DNA of 64,000 nt from Thalassobium sp. R2A62. Lineage in GTDB: Bacteria; Pseudomonadota; Alphaproteobacteria; Rhodobacterales; Rhodobacteraceae. The notes beneath the pieces are model-generated. The model ran no database searches. It had not been told where the DNA came from and saw nothing but the letters and a program-made list of their open reading frames with translations. The stretch is from NCBI RefSeq assembly GCF_000161835.1, contig NZ_GG697169.2:419852-483851 (forward strand), read 5' to 3'. Positions 26,860 through 36,106 of the stretch are shown here, one piece after another (within the stretch, counting starts at the first letter, position 1; each line of letters opens with the position of its first letter). The translations under genes and the position numbers were made by a program.

Positions 26860-27660
26860 GTGTCCAACGATCAAACCGACGATTTTCAGGAAAGCACCGT
26901 CAGTGTCAGCGACCGGCTGGCGGCTGAAGCGCTGATCGTTGATGTCGAAGGGTATGAGGGACCTCTGGACCTGCTGTTGACGATGAGCCGTACCCAAAAG
27001 GTCGATCTGCGACAAATCTCGGTACTGGACCTAGCGCGGCAGTATCTCAAATTCATCGAAACCGCGGCAGACCTGCGGATCGAATTGGCGGCCGACTATT
27101 TGGTGATGGCCGCGTGGCTCGCCTTTCTTAAATCACGTCTCTTGCTACCGCCTGACCCGACCGAAGAGGGGCCATCTGGCGAAGAGCTTGCGGCCCACCT
27201 CGCATTCCAGCTGGAACGCCTTCAGGCGATGCGCGATGTTGCGGCAAAACTTATGGCGCGCGATCAATTGGGGCGCGATTTCTTTGCCCGTGGCATCACC
27301 GAAGACGTCGCCCGTGTCCGTCGTGTGACCTATACCGCGACGCTGCTGGATTTGATGCAGGGCTACGCCCGTATCCGGACCAAGGATGAATTCCGCCCGT
27401 TTATCATGGATCGCAAATCGGTCCTGACGATGGAGCAAGCGCTCGAACGAATGCGCAATCTGATCGGCTTTGCGGGTGACTGGACCGATATCAGCAGCTA
27501 TCTGCCCGATGGTTGGGAGACAGACCCGCAAAAACGCCGCTCGGCGACGGCCGCGACCTTTGCCGCCTCGCTAGAGCTTGCCAAAGAGGGTAAGATTGAC
27601 ATCCGGCAAGGTGAAACCTTTGCCCCGATCCAAATTCGAAAGAGACTGCCTGATGAGTGA
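26860..27660 (+). CDS. scpA: segregation and condensation protein A
   Basis: The 266-residue kleisin of the SMC-ScpAB condensin complex. The start is GTG 26860, 12 bases after nagZ; no ATG fits as well. The N-terminal SMC-neck-binding part (YEGPLDLLLTMSRTQKVDL, YLVMAAWLAFLKSRLLLPP) is typical. The middle binds ScpB and the C-terminus is winged-helix. Its end overlaps the scpB start by 8 bp. Confidence 0.94.
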   Translation: MSNDQTDDFQESTVSVSDRLAAEALIVDVEGYEGPLDLLLTMSRTQKVDLRQISVLDLARQYLKFIETAADLRIELAADYLVMAAWLAFLKSRLLLPPDPTEEGPSGEELAAHLAFQLERLQAMRDVAAKLMARDQLGRDFFARGITEDVARVRRVTYTATLLDLMQGYARIRTKDEFRPFIMDRKSVLTMEQALERMRNLIGFAGDWTDISSYLPDGWETDPQKRRSATAATFAASLELAKEGKIDIRQGETFAPIQIRKRLPDE

Positions 27661-28303
27661 GCCAGAACAGACCCAAGAAGAAAGCCTGTTCGAAGCCCCG
27701 CCCATGGCTGAGCAAGAACGCATGGTCGAGGCAATCATGTTTGCCACAGCTGACCCCGTAACGGTCAAAGAGCTGGCTGGACGGATGCCGCACGGCTGTG
27801 ACGCGGCCGAAGCATTGGTGCATCTGCGCAAACGGTACGAAGGGCGCGGAGTTAGCGTTGTTAAGGTGGGCGACGCTTGGGCCATCCGAACAGCACCGGA
27901 TCTCGGATTCTTGATGCAAAAAGAAACGGTCGAGACCCGTAAACTGAGCAGGGCCGCTATCGAAACAATGGCGATCGTTGCATACCACCAGCCCGTCACA
28001 CGTGCCGAGATCGAAGAAATTCGCGGTGTATCTGTGTCGCGCGGCACCGTAGATCAGTTGATCGAGCTCGAGTGGATCCGCTTTGGTCGTCGCCGCATGA
28101 CACCGGGCCGGCCTGTGACGTTTGTGGTGACCCAAGAGTTTCTAGACCACTTTGGTCTCGAGAACGCCCGAGATCTGCCAGGGCTCAAAGAACTGCGTGC
28201 GGCGGGTCTCTTGGAAAACCGACCGCCACCCGGCGCGACTGCTTTGGGCGACACCGAAGACGGCGACGAGGATGAAAACCAGTCCGAGATGTTCGAAGAA
28301 TAG
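27653..28303 (+). CDS. scpB: segregation and condensation protein B
   Basis: The product has 216 residues from ATG 27653, overlapping the scpA stop. Two winged-helix domains are visible: MVEAIMFATADPVTVKELA and AIETMAIVAYHQPVTRAEIE with SVSRGTVDQLIE. A short acidic tail ends DEDENQSEMFEE. ScpB dimers bind ScpA in the SMC complex for chromosome organisation. No clear terminator follows. Confidence 0.94.
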   Translation: MSEPEQTQEESLFEAPPMAEQERMVEAIMFATADPVTVKELAGRMPHGCDAAEALVHLRKRYEGRGVSVVKVGDAWAIRTAPDLGFLMQKETVETRKLSRAAIETMAIVAYHQPVTRAEIEEIRGVSVSRGTVDQLIELEWIRFGRRRMTPGRPVTFVVTQEFLDHFGLENARDLPGLKELRAAGLLENRPPPGATALGDTEDGDEDENQSEMFEE

Positions 28304-28387
28304 CGCCTCAAAAACGTCCCATTTTGGCGATAGGATCGCATTTAGTAGCACAATTCCCTATATTAGAAGGGCACAAGGAGACGGACC

Positions 28388-28585
28388 ATGGACCGCATTC
28401 TGAATATGATCTTTCGCCGTTTGTTGAACAAAGGCATCAACAAGGGCATCAATATGGCGGCCAACCGCGGTCGTAACTCGAACGATATGACACCCGAAGA
28501 GCGCCGTCAGGCGCAGCAGGGTAAAGAGGGCGCCAAACGCGCACGCCAAGCCATGCGTATCACGCGGAGAATGGGCAAGTTCTGA
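28388..28585 (+). CDS. small basic conserved protein, 65 residues
   Basis: A perfect AAGGAG site lies before the ATG. The product has an amphipathic N-terminus (MDRILNMIFRRLLNKG), a GINKGINMAANRGRN segment, and a basic tail (KRARQAMRITRRMGKF). I recognise it as a small Rhodobacteraceae protein of unknown function; the charge suggests nucleic acid or membrane-surface binding. It follows scpB by 84 bp, with its own promoter possible in that gap. Confidence 0.75.
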   Translation: MDRILNMIFRRLLNKGINKGINMAANRGRNSNDMTPEERRQAQQGKEGAKRARQAMRITRRMGKF

Positions 28586-28599
28586 TATTTATCAGGTGA

Positions 28600-29685
28600 C
28601 TATTCAGCACTCTTAAAGTGTTTTGACAGCTTTAGGCCTTGGCCTTGATAGTTCGATGCGATCCCCGCACCATAGAGCTGCTGGGGTGTTTCAGTCATTT
28701 TTTCATAGACCAATCGTCCGACGACCTGACCGTGCTCTAGAACGAACGGCGCTTCGTGACAGCGGACCTCTAAAACGCCTCGCGATCCAGAACCACCGGC
28801 CTCGGCCCAGCCAAAGCCGGGATCGAAAAAGCCTGCATAGTGCACGCGAAATTCACCAACCATAGCGAGATACGGCGCCATTTCGGCAGCATGGGTTGGG
28901 GGAATTGTGATCGCCTCGCGGCTGACCAGAATATAGAACGCACCGGGGTCGAGAATGATCCGCCCTTGGGTGGTGCGCACTTCTTCCCAGTACTCTGCGG
29001 GATCATAGTGCGCGAGCTTGGCCAGCTCGACGACGCCAGTGTGCGGCTTGGCGCGGTACCCAACCAGATCGCCATTTTCTGGGCGAAGATCAACAGAAAA
29101 CCCCAGACCGCCGGAAATCACCGGCTCGCCCGAGACAATCGGAGTTTCGCGGTGCAACGCCATCAGATCATCGTCCGAGATCAGTGTCTTGCCTTGCCGA
29201 AAAATCATTTGGGTCAGCATTTGACCGGGTTGGGCCACGACGGAAAAAGACCTGGGGCAGATTTCGGCAAACAGAGGGCCGGTGTATCCCTCTGGAACAC
29301 GGTCAAATTCGATCCCGTTGTCGGTTATAATGCGAGTGAGCAGATCCAACCGCCCGATCGAGCTTTTGGCACTGGCAGCCGCTGTCATCCCTGCCGGCAA
29401 ATCCAAACGCTCCATCAATGGGACAACGTAAACACATCCCTTCTCCAGAACGGCGCCACCGGCGAGTTCAATCTCGTGCATCTGAAAATCAGCAAGCTTG
29501 TCGTGAACAGTCTTTCCTAGCCCCGCAAGGAAAGACGCGCGAACACGGTAAGCCTTTGATCCAAGGCGTAAATCAAGGGATGCAGGTTGGATTTGACCGT
29601 CAACAATAGGCACGTCCGACGCGATGCCGCCGTCTGTGACCATGTCGCTGATCTGGCGATCAGATAGAACACCTGTTGCCGTCAT
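28600..29685 (-). CDS. 2'-deoxycytidine 5'-triphosphate deaminase (fused double-domain form)
   Basis: The product has 361 residues from the ATG at 29685, with AGGGGA upstream. It is about twice the length of ordinary Dcd because the trimeric dUTPase/Dcd fold is repeated: the first unit has ASAKSSIGRLDLLTR and the second HYAGFFDPGFGWAEAG. It deaminates dCTP to dUTP for dTMP synthesis. A terminator for tRNA-Pro ends only two bases before its ribosome site, so how it is transcribed is unclear. Confidence 0.92.
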   Translation of the reverse strand: MTATGVLSDRQISDMVTDGGIASDVPIVDGQIQPASLDLRLGSKAYRVRASFLAGLGKTVHDKLADFQMHEIELAGGAVLEKGCVYVVPLMERLDLPAGMTAAASAKSSIGRLDLLTRIITDNGIEFDRVPEGYTGPLFAEICPRSFSVVAQPGQMLTQMIFRQGKTLISDDDLMALHRETPIVSGEPVISGGLGFSVDLRPENGDLVGYRAKPHTGVVELAKLAHYDPAEYWEEVRTTQGRIILDPGAFYILVSREAITIPPTHAAEMAPYLAMVGEFRVHYAGFFDPGFGWAEAGGSGSRGVLEVRCHEAPFVLEHGQVVGRLVYEKMTETPQQLYGAGIASNYQGQGLKLSKHFKSAE

Positions 29686-29698
29686 TGTACCGTCCCCT

Positions 29699-29741
29699 AA
29701 AAAACCAAAACGCCCGCCGCGCGAATGCACGTACGGACGTT
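29699..29741 (-). terminator. terminator after tRNA-Pro, abutting the dCTP deaminase leader
   Basis: On the minus strand AACGTCCG pairs with CGGGCGTT (8 bp, one G-U) across a 17-base loop and is followed by TTGGTTTTTT. It starts six bases past the tRNA CCA end and finishes just before the AGGGGA site of the next gene. Confidence 0.6.
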
Positions 29742-29746
29742 TGTGT

Positions 29747-29823
29747 TGGTCGGGCTAGCAGGACTCGAACCTGCGACCTTCCGTCCCCCAGACGGACGCG
29801 CTACCAGGCTGCGCCATAGCCCG
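29747..29823 (-). tRNA. tRNA-Pro (anticodon GGG)
   Basis: A 77-base cloverleaf with encoded CCA. Acceptor stem CGGGCTA / TAGCCCG with C1-G72 and A73, as expected for bacterial tRNA-Pro. D-arm GCGC-GCGC with TGGTA in the loop, anticodon stem TCCGT / ACGGA with loop CTGGGGG, T-arm GCAGG-TTCGAGT-CCTGC. Confidence 0.97.
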
Positions 29824-29884
29824 ACTTGGCAGCGTTGATACTGGTTTTTGGCGCAGGGGCAAGCGAGAAACGTCATGTTTTGGA

Positions 29885-30844
29885 TCAGTTGCGCGACATA
29901 CGTTCGCGCAGTATTTTAAGCCGCGCAAGGAAGGCTGCCAATTCTGGCGACGGCTCTTTGGCTTTGGCCAGTTTGGCCATAACACCCGGTTTTCCGTCGA
30001 CGTCCGCGTCGTTTGGATCGGGAGGAATGTTGCTGGGTCCAAGCGGGGCAGGTGCCGCTGCGGGCGTGATAGGAACGACATTGCTCTCAGGGGCTTGTGG
30101 CGCGTCTCGTGCGGCGATTGGCTCAGCCTCAGCCTCAGCCTCAGCCTCAGCCTCAGCCTCAGCCTCAGCCTCAGCGACCTCCACTTCGTCGACCGGTGAT
30201 GCAGCTTCTTCAGGCTCAGGCTCTGGCGCTTCGCTTTCAGCGACCTCGACGGCAGCAGGGGCCATGTCCTCGGGGCTTTCGGTTTGATCTTGCACGGCCT
30301 CGGCTTCAGCGGGCGCAGTGTCTATCTCTGGTGCTTTCTGGGCCTCGTCCGCGGTGCTCTGTGCCGCATCGGACACCTTGTCGTCGGTCGCTTCGACTTC
30401 GCTGACCGCTTCACTCGGGGCTGTTTCGGGCTGTTCAGGAACAGTCTCTGCGGTGGTCGTCGCCTCTGGTGCGGCTGGCGCGTCTGCAGCCGTTGCCTTG
30501 TCAGTCTTGGGTTTCACCTCGGCCTTTGCGGGTTTCTCAGACGACGCCGTGTCACTCGGCGCATCAACATCCAAGGGGATGCTCATCGCAGCAACATGTT
30601 CGATGCCTTGGTCGCGCAGGATCTGTTGCGCGCCTTTGATCGTCATCCCGTCTTCGTGCAACAGCTTTTTGATACCACCCAACAGGCGCATATCATCGGG
30701 GCGGTAATACCGCCGCCCACCAGCGCGTTTGACAGGTTTCACTTGCGTGAATTTGCTTTCCCAAAACCGCAAAACATGGGCCGGAGTATCCAGCCAACTG
30801 GCCACTTCACTGATGGTGCGGAACGCGTCGCGTGATTTGGCCAT
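29885..30844 (-). CDS. MerR family transcriptional regulator with long Ala/Glu-rich tail
   Basis: The 319-residue product has an N-terminal MerR winged helix (residues 8-80: [20 protein letters not shown], then [20 protein letters not shown]). The remaining 200 residues are low-complexity, rich in A, E, P and T, including a pure (AE)9 run. A basic C-terminal helix ends [12 protein letters not shown]. It is the last gene of the DUF177-rpmF-plsX-fabH-ihfA operon and starts 6 bases after ihfA. DNA target and effector unknown. Confidence 0.9.
   Translation of the reverse strand: MAKSRDAFRTISEVASWLDTPAHVLRFWESKFTQVKPVKRAGGRRYYRPDDMRLLGGIKKLLHEDGMTIKGAQQILRDQGIEHVAAMSIPLDVDAPSDTASSEKPAKAEVKPKTDKATAADAPAAPEATTTAETVPEQPETAPSEAVSEVEATDDKVSDAAQSTADEAQKAPEIDTAPAEAEAVQDQTESPEDMAPAAVEVAESEAPEPEPEEAASPVDEVEVAEAEAEAEAEAEAEAEAEPIAARDAPQAPESNVVPITPAAAPAPLGPSNIPPDPNDADVDGKPGVMAKLAKAKEPSPELAAFLARLKILRERMSRN
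30121..30174. repeat. in-frame hexanucleotide repeat, nine units, inside the merR-like gene
   Basis: Nine tandem copies of a 6-base unit (CCTCAG on the plus strand; the first unit begins G) encode (Ala-Glu)9. Because the unit is six bases, slippage changes protein length without shifting the frame. Confidence 0.95.
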
Positions 30845-30850
30845 ATGATT

Positions 30851-31153
30851 TTACCGTTTGTTGCCGGCCGCCACGCGGTCCTTCATCAGGTGCGAGGGAC
30901 GGAATGTCAGGACACGGCGCGGGTGAATAGGAACCTCTTCGCCAGTCTTAGGGTTGCGGCCCACGCGGGCTGCCTTTTCGCGGACTGCAAAGGTCCCAAA
31001 GGACGAGATTTTAACCTGTTCGCCTTTGACCAGCGCGTCGGACATGTGCCCCAAAACGCTTTCGACCAATTGCGCGCTATCATTGCGCGACAGACCAACT
31101 TCGTTAAAGACCGCTTCGCTGAGGTCCATCCGTGTAAGAGTTTTTTCAGACAT
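30851..31153 (-). CDS. ihfA: integration host factor subunit alpha
   Basis: The 100-residue HU/IHF-fold product has the DNA-inserting arm [20 protein letters not shown] and the alpha-type N-terminus [27 protein letters not shown] precedes the ATG. With IhfB it bends DNA at specific sites. The plsX-fabH-ihfA-merR order is common in alphaproteobacteria. Confidence 0.95.
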   Translation of the reverse strand: MSEKTLTRMDLSEAVFNEVGLSRNDSAQLVESVLGHMSDALVKGEQVKISSFGTFAVREKAARVGRNPKTGEEVPIHPRRVLTFRPSHLMKDRVAAGNKR

Positions 31154-31246
31154 TTTCTTCCCCCTAGTTCAGACAACCTAGGCGGATCAGAAATTGAGAG
31201 TCAATAACAAGGCGTTAGACGGGGCAGTTAAAGCGAGACTTTGCGC

Positions 31247-32218
31247 TTACCAACGCAGGACCACGGACCCCCAAGCAAGCCCACCGCCAATCGCTTCGGT
31301 GACCAACAAATCACCTTGTTTGATCTGACCACGTTCCTTGCCGACAGAAAGGGCCAAAGGAATCGACGCAGCAGAAGTGTTGCCGTGATTTTCGACCGTC
31401 ACCACGACGCGGTCCATAGGGACGCCCAGCTTGCGCGCTGTAGACTTGATGATGCGGATGTTCGCCTGATGGGGGACGACCCAATCGACGTCTCCAGCGC
31501 CCAAACCGATCTTGTTCAACGCGGTGTGCGCCGTTTGAGCGAGCTTTTCGACCGCATGGCGGAACACCTCTTGGCCTTCCATGCGAAGATGGCCCGTGGA
31601 CTGGGTACTGACCCCACCATCGACATACAAAAGATTGCGGTGGCTGCCGTCAGAGTTCAGATCGACAGATAGTACGCCACGATCTGCGGACGTGCCCGCA
31701 CCGGTTTCTGCCTCAAGCACCAGCGCACCGGCACCATCCCCAAACAGAACGCATGTGCTGCGATCCGTCCAATCCATGATCCGGCTGAATGTTTCTGCCC
31801 CGATGACCAGAACCCGCTCGGCCTGACCCGATGCAATCAACGCATTCGCATTTGACAGCGCAAAGACGAAACCTGCACAAACTGCTTGTATATCAAAGGC
31901 ATAGCCATTCGTATTACCGATCGCGTGCTGCACTTTGGTGGCCGAGCTTGGGAATGTCAGATCAGCTGTCGATGTGGCCAAAACGATCGCGTCAATATCA
32001 CTGCCCTGCAAGCCAGCGTCAGCGAGAGCGGCGTTTGCAGCGTGCGTGGCTAGATCCGACGTGGTCTCGCCTTCGGCGGCGAAGTGACGATTCTTGATGC
32101 CCGAACGGGACTGGATCCAATCGTCTGTCGTATCGAGAAACGTCTCAAATTCGGCGTTCGGAACGATCCGTTCAGGAAGGTAATGGCCAACGCCTTTGAC
32201 AACTGCACGAACGGTCAT
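31247..32218 (-). CDS. fabH: beta-ketoacyl-ACP synthase III
   Basis: The 323-residue product joins acetyl-CoA to malonyl-ACP to start fatty acid synthesis. The catalytic triad is visible: Cys in DIQAVCAGFVFAL, His in VVPHQANIRI and Asn in VENHGNTSAASIPLAL. AAGG lies seven bases before the ATG. It is downstream of plsX with a 12-bp gap. Confidence 0.96.
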   Translation of the reverse strand: MTVRAVVKGVGHYLPERIVPNAEFETFLDTTDDWIQSRSGIKNRHFAAEGETTSDLATHAANAALADAGLQGSDIDAIVLATSTADLTFPSSATKVQHAIGNTNGYAFDIQAVCAGFVFALSNANALIASGQAERVLVIGAETFSRIMDWTDRSTCVLFGDGAGALVLEAETGAGTSADRGVLSVDLNSDGSHRNLLYVDGGVSTQSTGHLRMEGQEVFRHAVEKLAQTAHTALNKIGLGAGDVDWVVPHQANIRIIKSTARKLGVPMDRVVVTVENHGNTSAASIPLALSVGKERGQIKQGDLLVTEAIGGGLAWGSVVLRW

Positions 32219-32230
32219 GAGATCTGCCTT

Positions 32231-33337
32231 TTATTGATCTTGGACGCTATCTTGGGTCAGACTTGCCGCAGCGGCAACCCGCTTCGCCAATTTGTCCGAG
32301 AAACCTGATTGAGCCAACTGAAAAGCGAGCGTGACAGCGGCGGCCACACCTGTTGCGTCTGCCGACCCATGGGATTTAACGACCGTGCCGTTCAGCCCCA
32401 AAAATACGCCACCATTGACCCTGCGTGGGTCGATGCGCTTGCGCAGACGACCCAAGGATCCCATCGCGAGCAGTGCTGCAAAAATCGATAGGGGGGTCTT
32501 TCTGAATGCTTGGCGCAGGAGGTCGGAAATCAGTGTCGCGGTGCCTTCGCCTGTCTTTAGGGCAACGTTGCCCGTAAAGCCGTCTGTGACGATGACATCG
32601 ACGCGCTCTGATGGAATATCGCCGCCTTCAACGAATCCCACATAGTCATAGGCTCCGCGTTCTGCAGCATCGCCAATCATTTCATGGGCGACTTTCAGTT
32701 CTGCGCGGCCTTTGTGTTCTTCGGTGCCGACGTTCAACAGGCCGATGCGTGGACGTTTCTGACCCAAACCGTTGCGGGCATAAGATGCCCCCATCAGCGC
32801 ATAGGTCAGTAGATCGTCCTGATCGGCGCGGATGTCTGCACCAACGTCCAACATGACGTTGAACCCGCCTGGATTGCGAGAGGGCCAAAGGCAGGCAATG
32901 GCAGGGCGGTTCACACCGTCGACCTTGCGCAGGCGGATCATGCTGACGGCCATAAGCGCGCCAGTGTTTCCGCAGCTCACACAAACAGACGCATCGCCAC
33001 TGCGGACGGCCTCAACTGCAGACCACATAGATGTCTTTTTGCCGTGCCGCATCACTTGGCTCGGCTTGTCGCTCATGCTGACCACGTCTTCGGCGTGACG
33101 CACATCGATCCGGTCGCTTAACCCCTTGCGGGCAACCAACGGATCCAGTGTGCGACGATCGCCATGCAATAAAATGCTGACATCTGATTCAGAGGCCAAA
33201 AACATAGCAAGGCCCGCAACAACAGTTGCAGGCCCTTGGTCTCCGCCCATGGCGTCAACCGATAATACAATGTGTTCAGACGTGGCGCTGACAGTCGTCT
33301 CTGAAACGGGGGCCGTTTCGGTGAGCAGAGTTGTCAT
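32231..33337 (-). CDS. plsX: phosphate acyltransferase PlsX
   Basis: The 368-residue product makes acyl-phosphate from acyl-ACP for phospholipid synthesis. The family opening is IVLSVDAMGGDQGP, preceded here by about 23 extra residues; no better ribosome site marks a later start. Other typical parts are SCGNTGALMAVSM, LWPSRNPGGFNVMLDVGA and TDGFTGNVALKTGEGTA. It is between rpmF and fabH. Confidence 0.95.
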   Translation of the reverse strand: MTTLLTETAPVSETTVSATSEHIVLSVDAMGGDQGPATVVAGLAMFLASESDVSILLHGDRRTLDPLVARKGLSDRIDVRHAEDVVSMSDKPSQVMRHGKKTSMWSAVEAVRSGDASVCVSCGNTGALMAVSMIRLRKVDGVNRPAIACLWPSRNPGGFNVMLDVGADIRADQDDLLTYALMGASYARNGLGQKRPRIGLLNVGTEEHKGRAELKVAHEMIGDAAERGAYDYVGFVEGGDIPSERVDVIVTDGFTGNVALKTGEGTATLISDLLRQAFRKTPLSIFAALLAMGSLGRLRKRIDPRRVNGGVFLGLNGTVVKSHGSADATGVAAAVTLAFQLAQSGFSDKLAKRVAAAASLTQDSVQDQ

Positions 33338-33354
33338 TTGCGCACCAGACCAGC

Positions 33355-33561
33355 TTATGCTGCGTCTTCGTCCAGATCGATGTCGTCGACCATCGCAACC
33401 ACTTCACGCTCTGCATAGTGACCGCAGGACGGGCATACGTGGTGTGGGCGTGTCAGCTCGCCACAGTTAGAACACTCGTTCGGGTTTGCACCGCTGAGTG
33501 CGTGATGCGAACGGCGGTTGTTCCGGCGCGACTTGGAAATTTTATTCTGAGGGACAGCCAT
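33355..33561 (-). CDS. rpmF: 50S ribosomal protein L32
   Basis: The 68-residue product begins [20 protein letters not shown], the standard L32 start, and keeps the zinc-binding cysteine pairs [19 protein letters not shown] 169-bp gap separates it from DUF177 upstream. The gap has an AGGGC / GCCCT hairpin at 33585-33598, about 25 bases before the start, and could carry an rpmF promoter. Confidence 0.97.
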   Translation of the reverse strand: MAVPQNKISKSRRNNRRSHHALSGANPNECSNCGELTRPHHVCPSCGHYAEREVVAMVDDIDLDEDAA

Positions 33562-33730
33562 GTCGTCTCGACCTCGGGTTTGGGAGGGCGCGAGCCCTGG
33601 TGTTCATTACGTGTTTCGGGCGGTCATAAACGCGAATTCACACGCTGTCGAGACCTGCCGTCTAAGAGGCCGCGAACATACTGCGATTCCGCACATGTGC
33701 AACCCTTTTCTAGGTTGGTGTCGCGTGGCT

Positions 33731-34276
33731 TCAATCGCCCTTGTTTTCCAAGGCATCGCGCAGGTTTCCTAACCCCGCAAATGGCCGCGCATCTTCGTCT
33801 GTCATTGGGGCTTTGCCCGGTTCGGTGAAAACAGTTGTTTCGATTTCAGCGCCATCCACGCGTGGATATGCGGGTAGGGCAAGGGCCAAAGCCTCAATCA
33901 GCACCGCCATCAGGTCGATTTCAGTGCCCAAAAGCTCGGTGTTTTCGTCTTCGGTCATTTCGACCTCGGAAACATCGACCACATCCATGTCTTTGACATA
34001 GGTCCATGAAAAGTCATCATCGATACGCGTTGTAACAGGCGCCAAAGTGACGACACAGGACTGCACCGCAGTCGCCCCGACCATCGCAGTTAACCGCCAG
34101 TCCGTTTTTCCAATAGGGGCAAGCTTGCCTTCAAGACGCACTTTCTTCAACGAAACAAGGTCGAGTTCTGCGGCAATCAGCGCAAGATCCGCGTCAGACG
34201 GCTCTACCGAAATAGGTTTGGCACGGTTTTTTGTTAGATCCGCGACGCGCAGCGGCAAAGTTGGCATTTGGGACAT
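33731..34276 (-). CDS. DUF177 family protein (YceD-like)
   Basis: The product has 181 residues from the ATG at 34276 (MSQMPTLPLRVADL); ATGs at 34267 and 34288 are close alternatives, and the much longer frame runs into the divergent bamE gene. DUF177 proteins are almost always encoded next to rpmF and are linked to 23S rRNA or large-subunit maturation. The domain has AVQSCVVTLAPVTTRIDDDF and an acidic stretch DVSEVEMTEDENTELLGTE. First gene of the rpmF operon. Confidence 0.88.
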   Translation of the reverse strand: MSQMPTLPLRVADLTKNRAKPISVEPSDADLALIAAELDLVSLKKVRLEGKLAPIGKTDWRLTAMVGATAVQSCVVTLAPVTTRIDDDFSWTYVKDMDVVDVSEVEMTEDENTELLGTEIDLMAVLIEALALALPAYPRVDGAEIETTVFTEPGKAPMTDEDARPFAGLGNLRDALENKGD

Positions 34277-34390
34277 ATGGCGATCCATTCTTGAACCAGC
34301 AGGGGCAGGTGTTATAGGTGGGACATGCAGGCCATGAGCGCAACCGTCAAGAGACGCAGCGGTCAAAGGCAAAAAAACGAGGGGGTCAAA

Positions 34391-34864
34391 ATGGCTCGGC
34401 AGTTGAAAATTGGGTCGCGTTTGTTGCGCGGTGTTATTGTGGGAACCGTGGTTGTGGGTTTGGCCGCGTGTGTGGCGCAGTTCCGAAACCACGGCTATGT
34501 GCCGTCCGACGAAGATCTTGCTAATGTCATTGTTGGTGTCGACACCCGCGCCTCGGTCGAAGAAACGGTTGGTATTCCGACCACGGGCGGTGTGCTGAAC
34601 GGTGCAGGTTTCTATTATGTGTCGTCTCGTTGGAAGCGCGTCGGCGGATTTGCGCCGCAAATCATCGACCGCCAACTGGTTGCGATCACCTTTGACGACG
34701 CAGGCGTTGTTCAAAACATCGAACGCTTTACGCTTGCGGATGGTCAGGTGGTGACGTTGTCGCGGCGTGTCACGGACAGCAATGTCCGCAACACAACCTT
34801 CTTGCGCCAGTTGATGGGCAACCTTGCCAACTTTAACCCGGCTGCTGTTCTCGGCGATAGCTAA
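34391..34864 (+). CDS. bamE: outer membrane assembly lipoprotein BamE
   Basis: The product has 157 residues from ATG 34391 (GAGGGGG upstream). Lipobox LAAC gives an N-terminal lipid-linked cysteine. The SmpA/OmlA domain follows (FRNHGYVPSDEDLANVIVGVD, then TTGGVLNGAGFYYVSSRWKR). It is part of the Bam complex that inserts beta-barrel proteins into the outer membrane. Divergent from DUF177. Confidence 0.92.
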   Translation: MARQLKIGSRLLRGVIVGTVVVGLAACVAQFRNHGYVPSDEDLANVIVGVDTRASVEETVGIPTTGGVLNGAGFYYVSSRWKRVGGFAPQIIDRQLVAITFDDAGVVQNIERFTLADGQVVTLSRRVTDSNVRNTTFLRQLMGNLANFNPAAVLGDS

Positions 34865-34879
34865 GCAAATTGGCCGAGT

Positions 34880-35272
34880 TTAGTCCTCGGCCTCGAACGT
34901 CAACGCAGCGCCATTGATGCAATACCGCAAACCAGTCGGGGCGGGGCCGTCAGGGAACAGGTGCCCCAGGTGCCCGTCGCACCGGTTACAGTGCACCTCG
35001 GTCCGCTTCATAAAGAAACTACGGTCGACCTGTTCACCCACCATTTCGCCATCGACTGGTGCGTAGAACGACGGCCAGCCTGTGCCGCTTTCAAACTTGG
35101 TGTCCTGCTCAAACAATGGTGCATCGCATCCTGCACAACGAAACATGCCCGCATCCTTAGGGAAATTGTCGTTCGTGCCCGCCCGTTCCGTGCCATGCTT
35201 GCGCAATACGCGGTAGGCTTCGGCGCTTAGGTCTTTTTGCCACTCGGCATCGGTTTTGATGACTTTGTCCAT
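34880..35272 (-). CDS. msrB: peptide-methionine (R)-S-oxide reductase
   Basis: The product has 130 residues from the ATG at 35272. Two CxxC zinc sites are visible (FRCAGCDAPLF and HCNRCDGHLGH), the substrate loop is SGTGWPSFY, and the catalytic Cys is in LRYCINGAAL. It repairs oxidised methionine with thioredoxin. It converges with bamE across a 15-bp gap. Confidence 0.95.
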   Translation of the reverse strand: MDKVIKTDAEWQKDLSAEAYRVLRKHGTERAGTNDNFPKDAGMFRCAGCDAPLFEQDTKFESGTGWPSFYAPVDGEMVGEQVDRSFFMKRTEVHCNRCDGHLGHLFPDGPAPTGLRYCINGAALTFEAED

Positions 35273-35350
35273 TGTCGCGCACTCCTTATTTGGCCTACGC
35301 ATTACTTAGGTCGATTGACCGCGCGCACAACCCGCAAGGACGCAGGCCCG

Positions 35351-36076
35351 ATGATCATAGCCCCGCCGCGATACCGCAGCCATCTGGCCCAAACAGCCGC
35401 AGACCGAAACGCGGTGGCCGCATTGCGCCATGCGGCGTTCTTTGGCGGGTCAGGGTTGGACCGCGATATATGGGACGACACCAGCGACCACGTTATGATC
35501 ACGGATGTTGAGACGGGCGCATTGGCGTGTACGTTTCGCATTGCACATCTGACGGATCAGGGGGGTTTTGATCGGTCCTATACGGGGCAACGGTATGATA
35601 TTGCTGGACTTTATGGCTGTAACGTTCTCGAACTGGGACGGTTTTGCACTGCACGAGGTGAACTAGACAGTGACGTTTTACGTCTTGCTTGGGCCCAACT
35701 AACCGCCGTTGTCGCGGCGAAAGGCGTGCAAACCGTGATCGGGTGCAGCTCGTTCAAGGGGGCCGATCCGGCAGCTCATGCACAGGCATTCCAGCTCTTG
35801 TTTGATCGGCACATGGGACCCGAAGACCGGCGGCCATCAACGAAATCAACCGAAACAGTTGCTTTGGATACCCAAGCTTCGGTTTGCACAAAGCAAGCTA
35901 CGCGATCGTTACCTGAGTTGCTGCGCAGCTATTTGCGCATGGGGGGGTGGGTTGGCGATCACGCGGTGATCGACCGCGAGGTCGACACACTGCACGTTTT
36001 TACCGCTCTGGATGTCGCGCAAATCCCTGCTGGGCGCTTGCGAACACTACATCAGCTTGCGCAGTCGTGTGCTTGA
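35351..36076 (+). CDS. olsB: ornithine N-alpha-acyltransferase (OlsB-like)
   Basis: The product has 241 residues from ATG 35351. The sequence fits the OlsB/hemolysin-like GNAT acyltransferases: AALRHAAFFGGSGLDRDIWD, CTFRIAH, then VLELGRFCTARGELDSDVLRL. OlsB makes lyso-ornithine lipid from ornithine and 3-hydroxyacyl-ACP. OlsA, the second enzyme, is not next to it in this window. The upstream frame to 35237 overlaps the msrB start and is rejected. Membrane-associated. Confidence 0.82.
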   Translation: MIIAPPRYRSHLAQTAADRNAVAALRHAAFFGGSGLDRDIWDDTSDHVMITDVETGALACTFRIAHLTDQGGFDRSYTGQRYDIAGLYGCNVLELGRFCTARGELDSDVLRLAWAQLTAVVAAKGVQTVIGCSSFKGADPAAHAQAFQLLFDRHMGPEDRRPSTKSTETVALDTQASVCTKQATRSLPELLRSYLRMGGWVGDHAVIDREVDTLHVFTALDVAQIPAGRLRTLHQLAQSCA

Positions 36077-36106
36077 CGCCCTGATCGCATCTGGCTAGGC
36101 GGGGGC

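Noticed and set aside
30121-30174. Short-spaced repeat array as a CRISPR
   Set aside because: The units are six bases with no spacers and encode an in-frame (AE) run in a coding gene.
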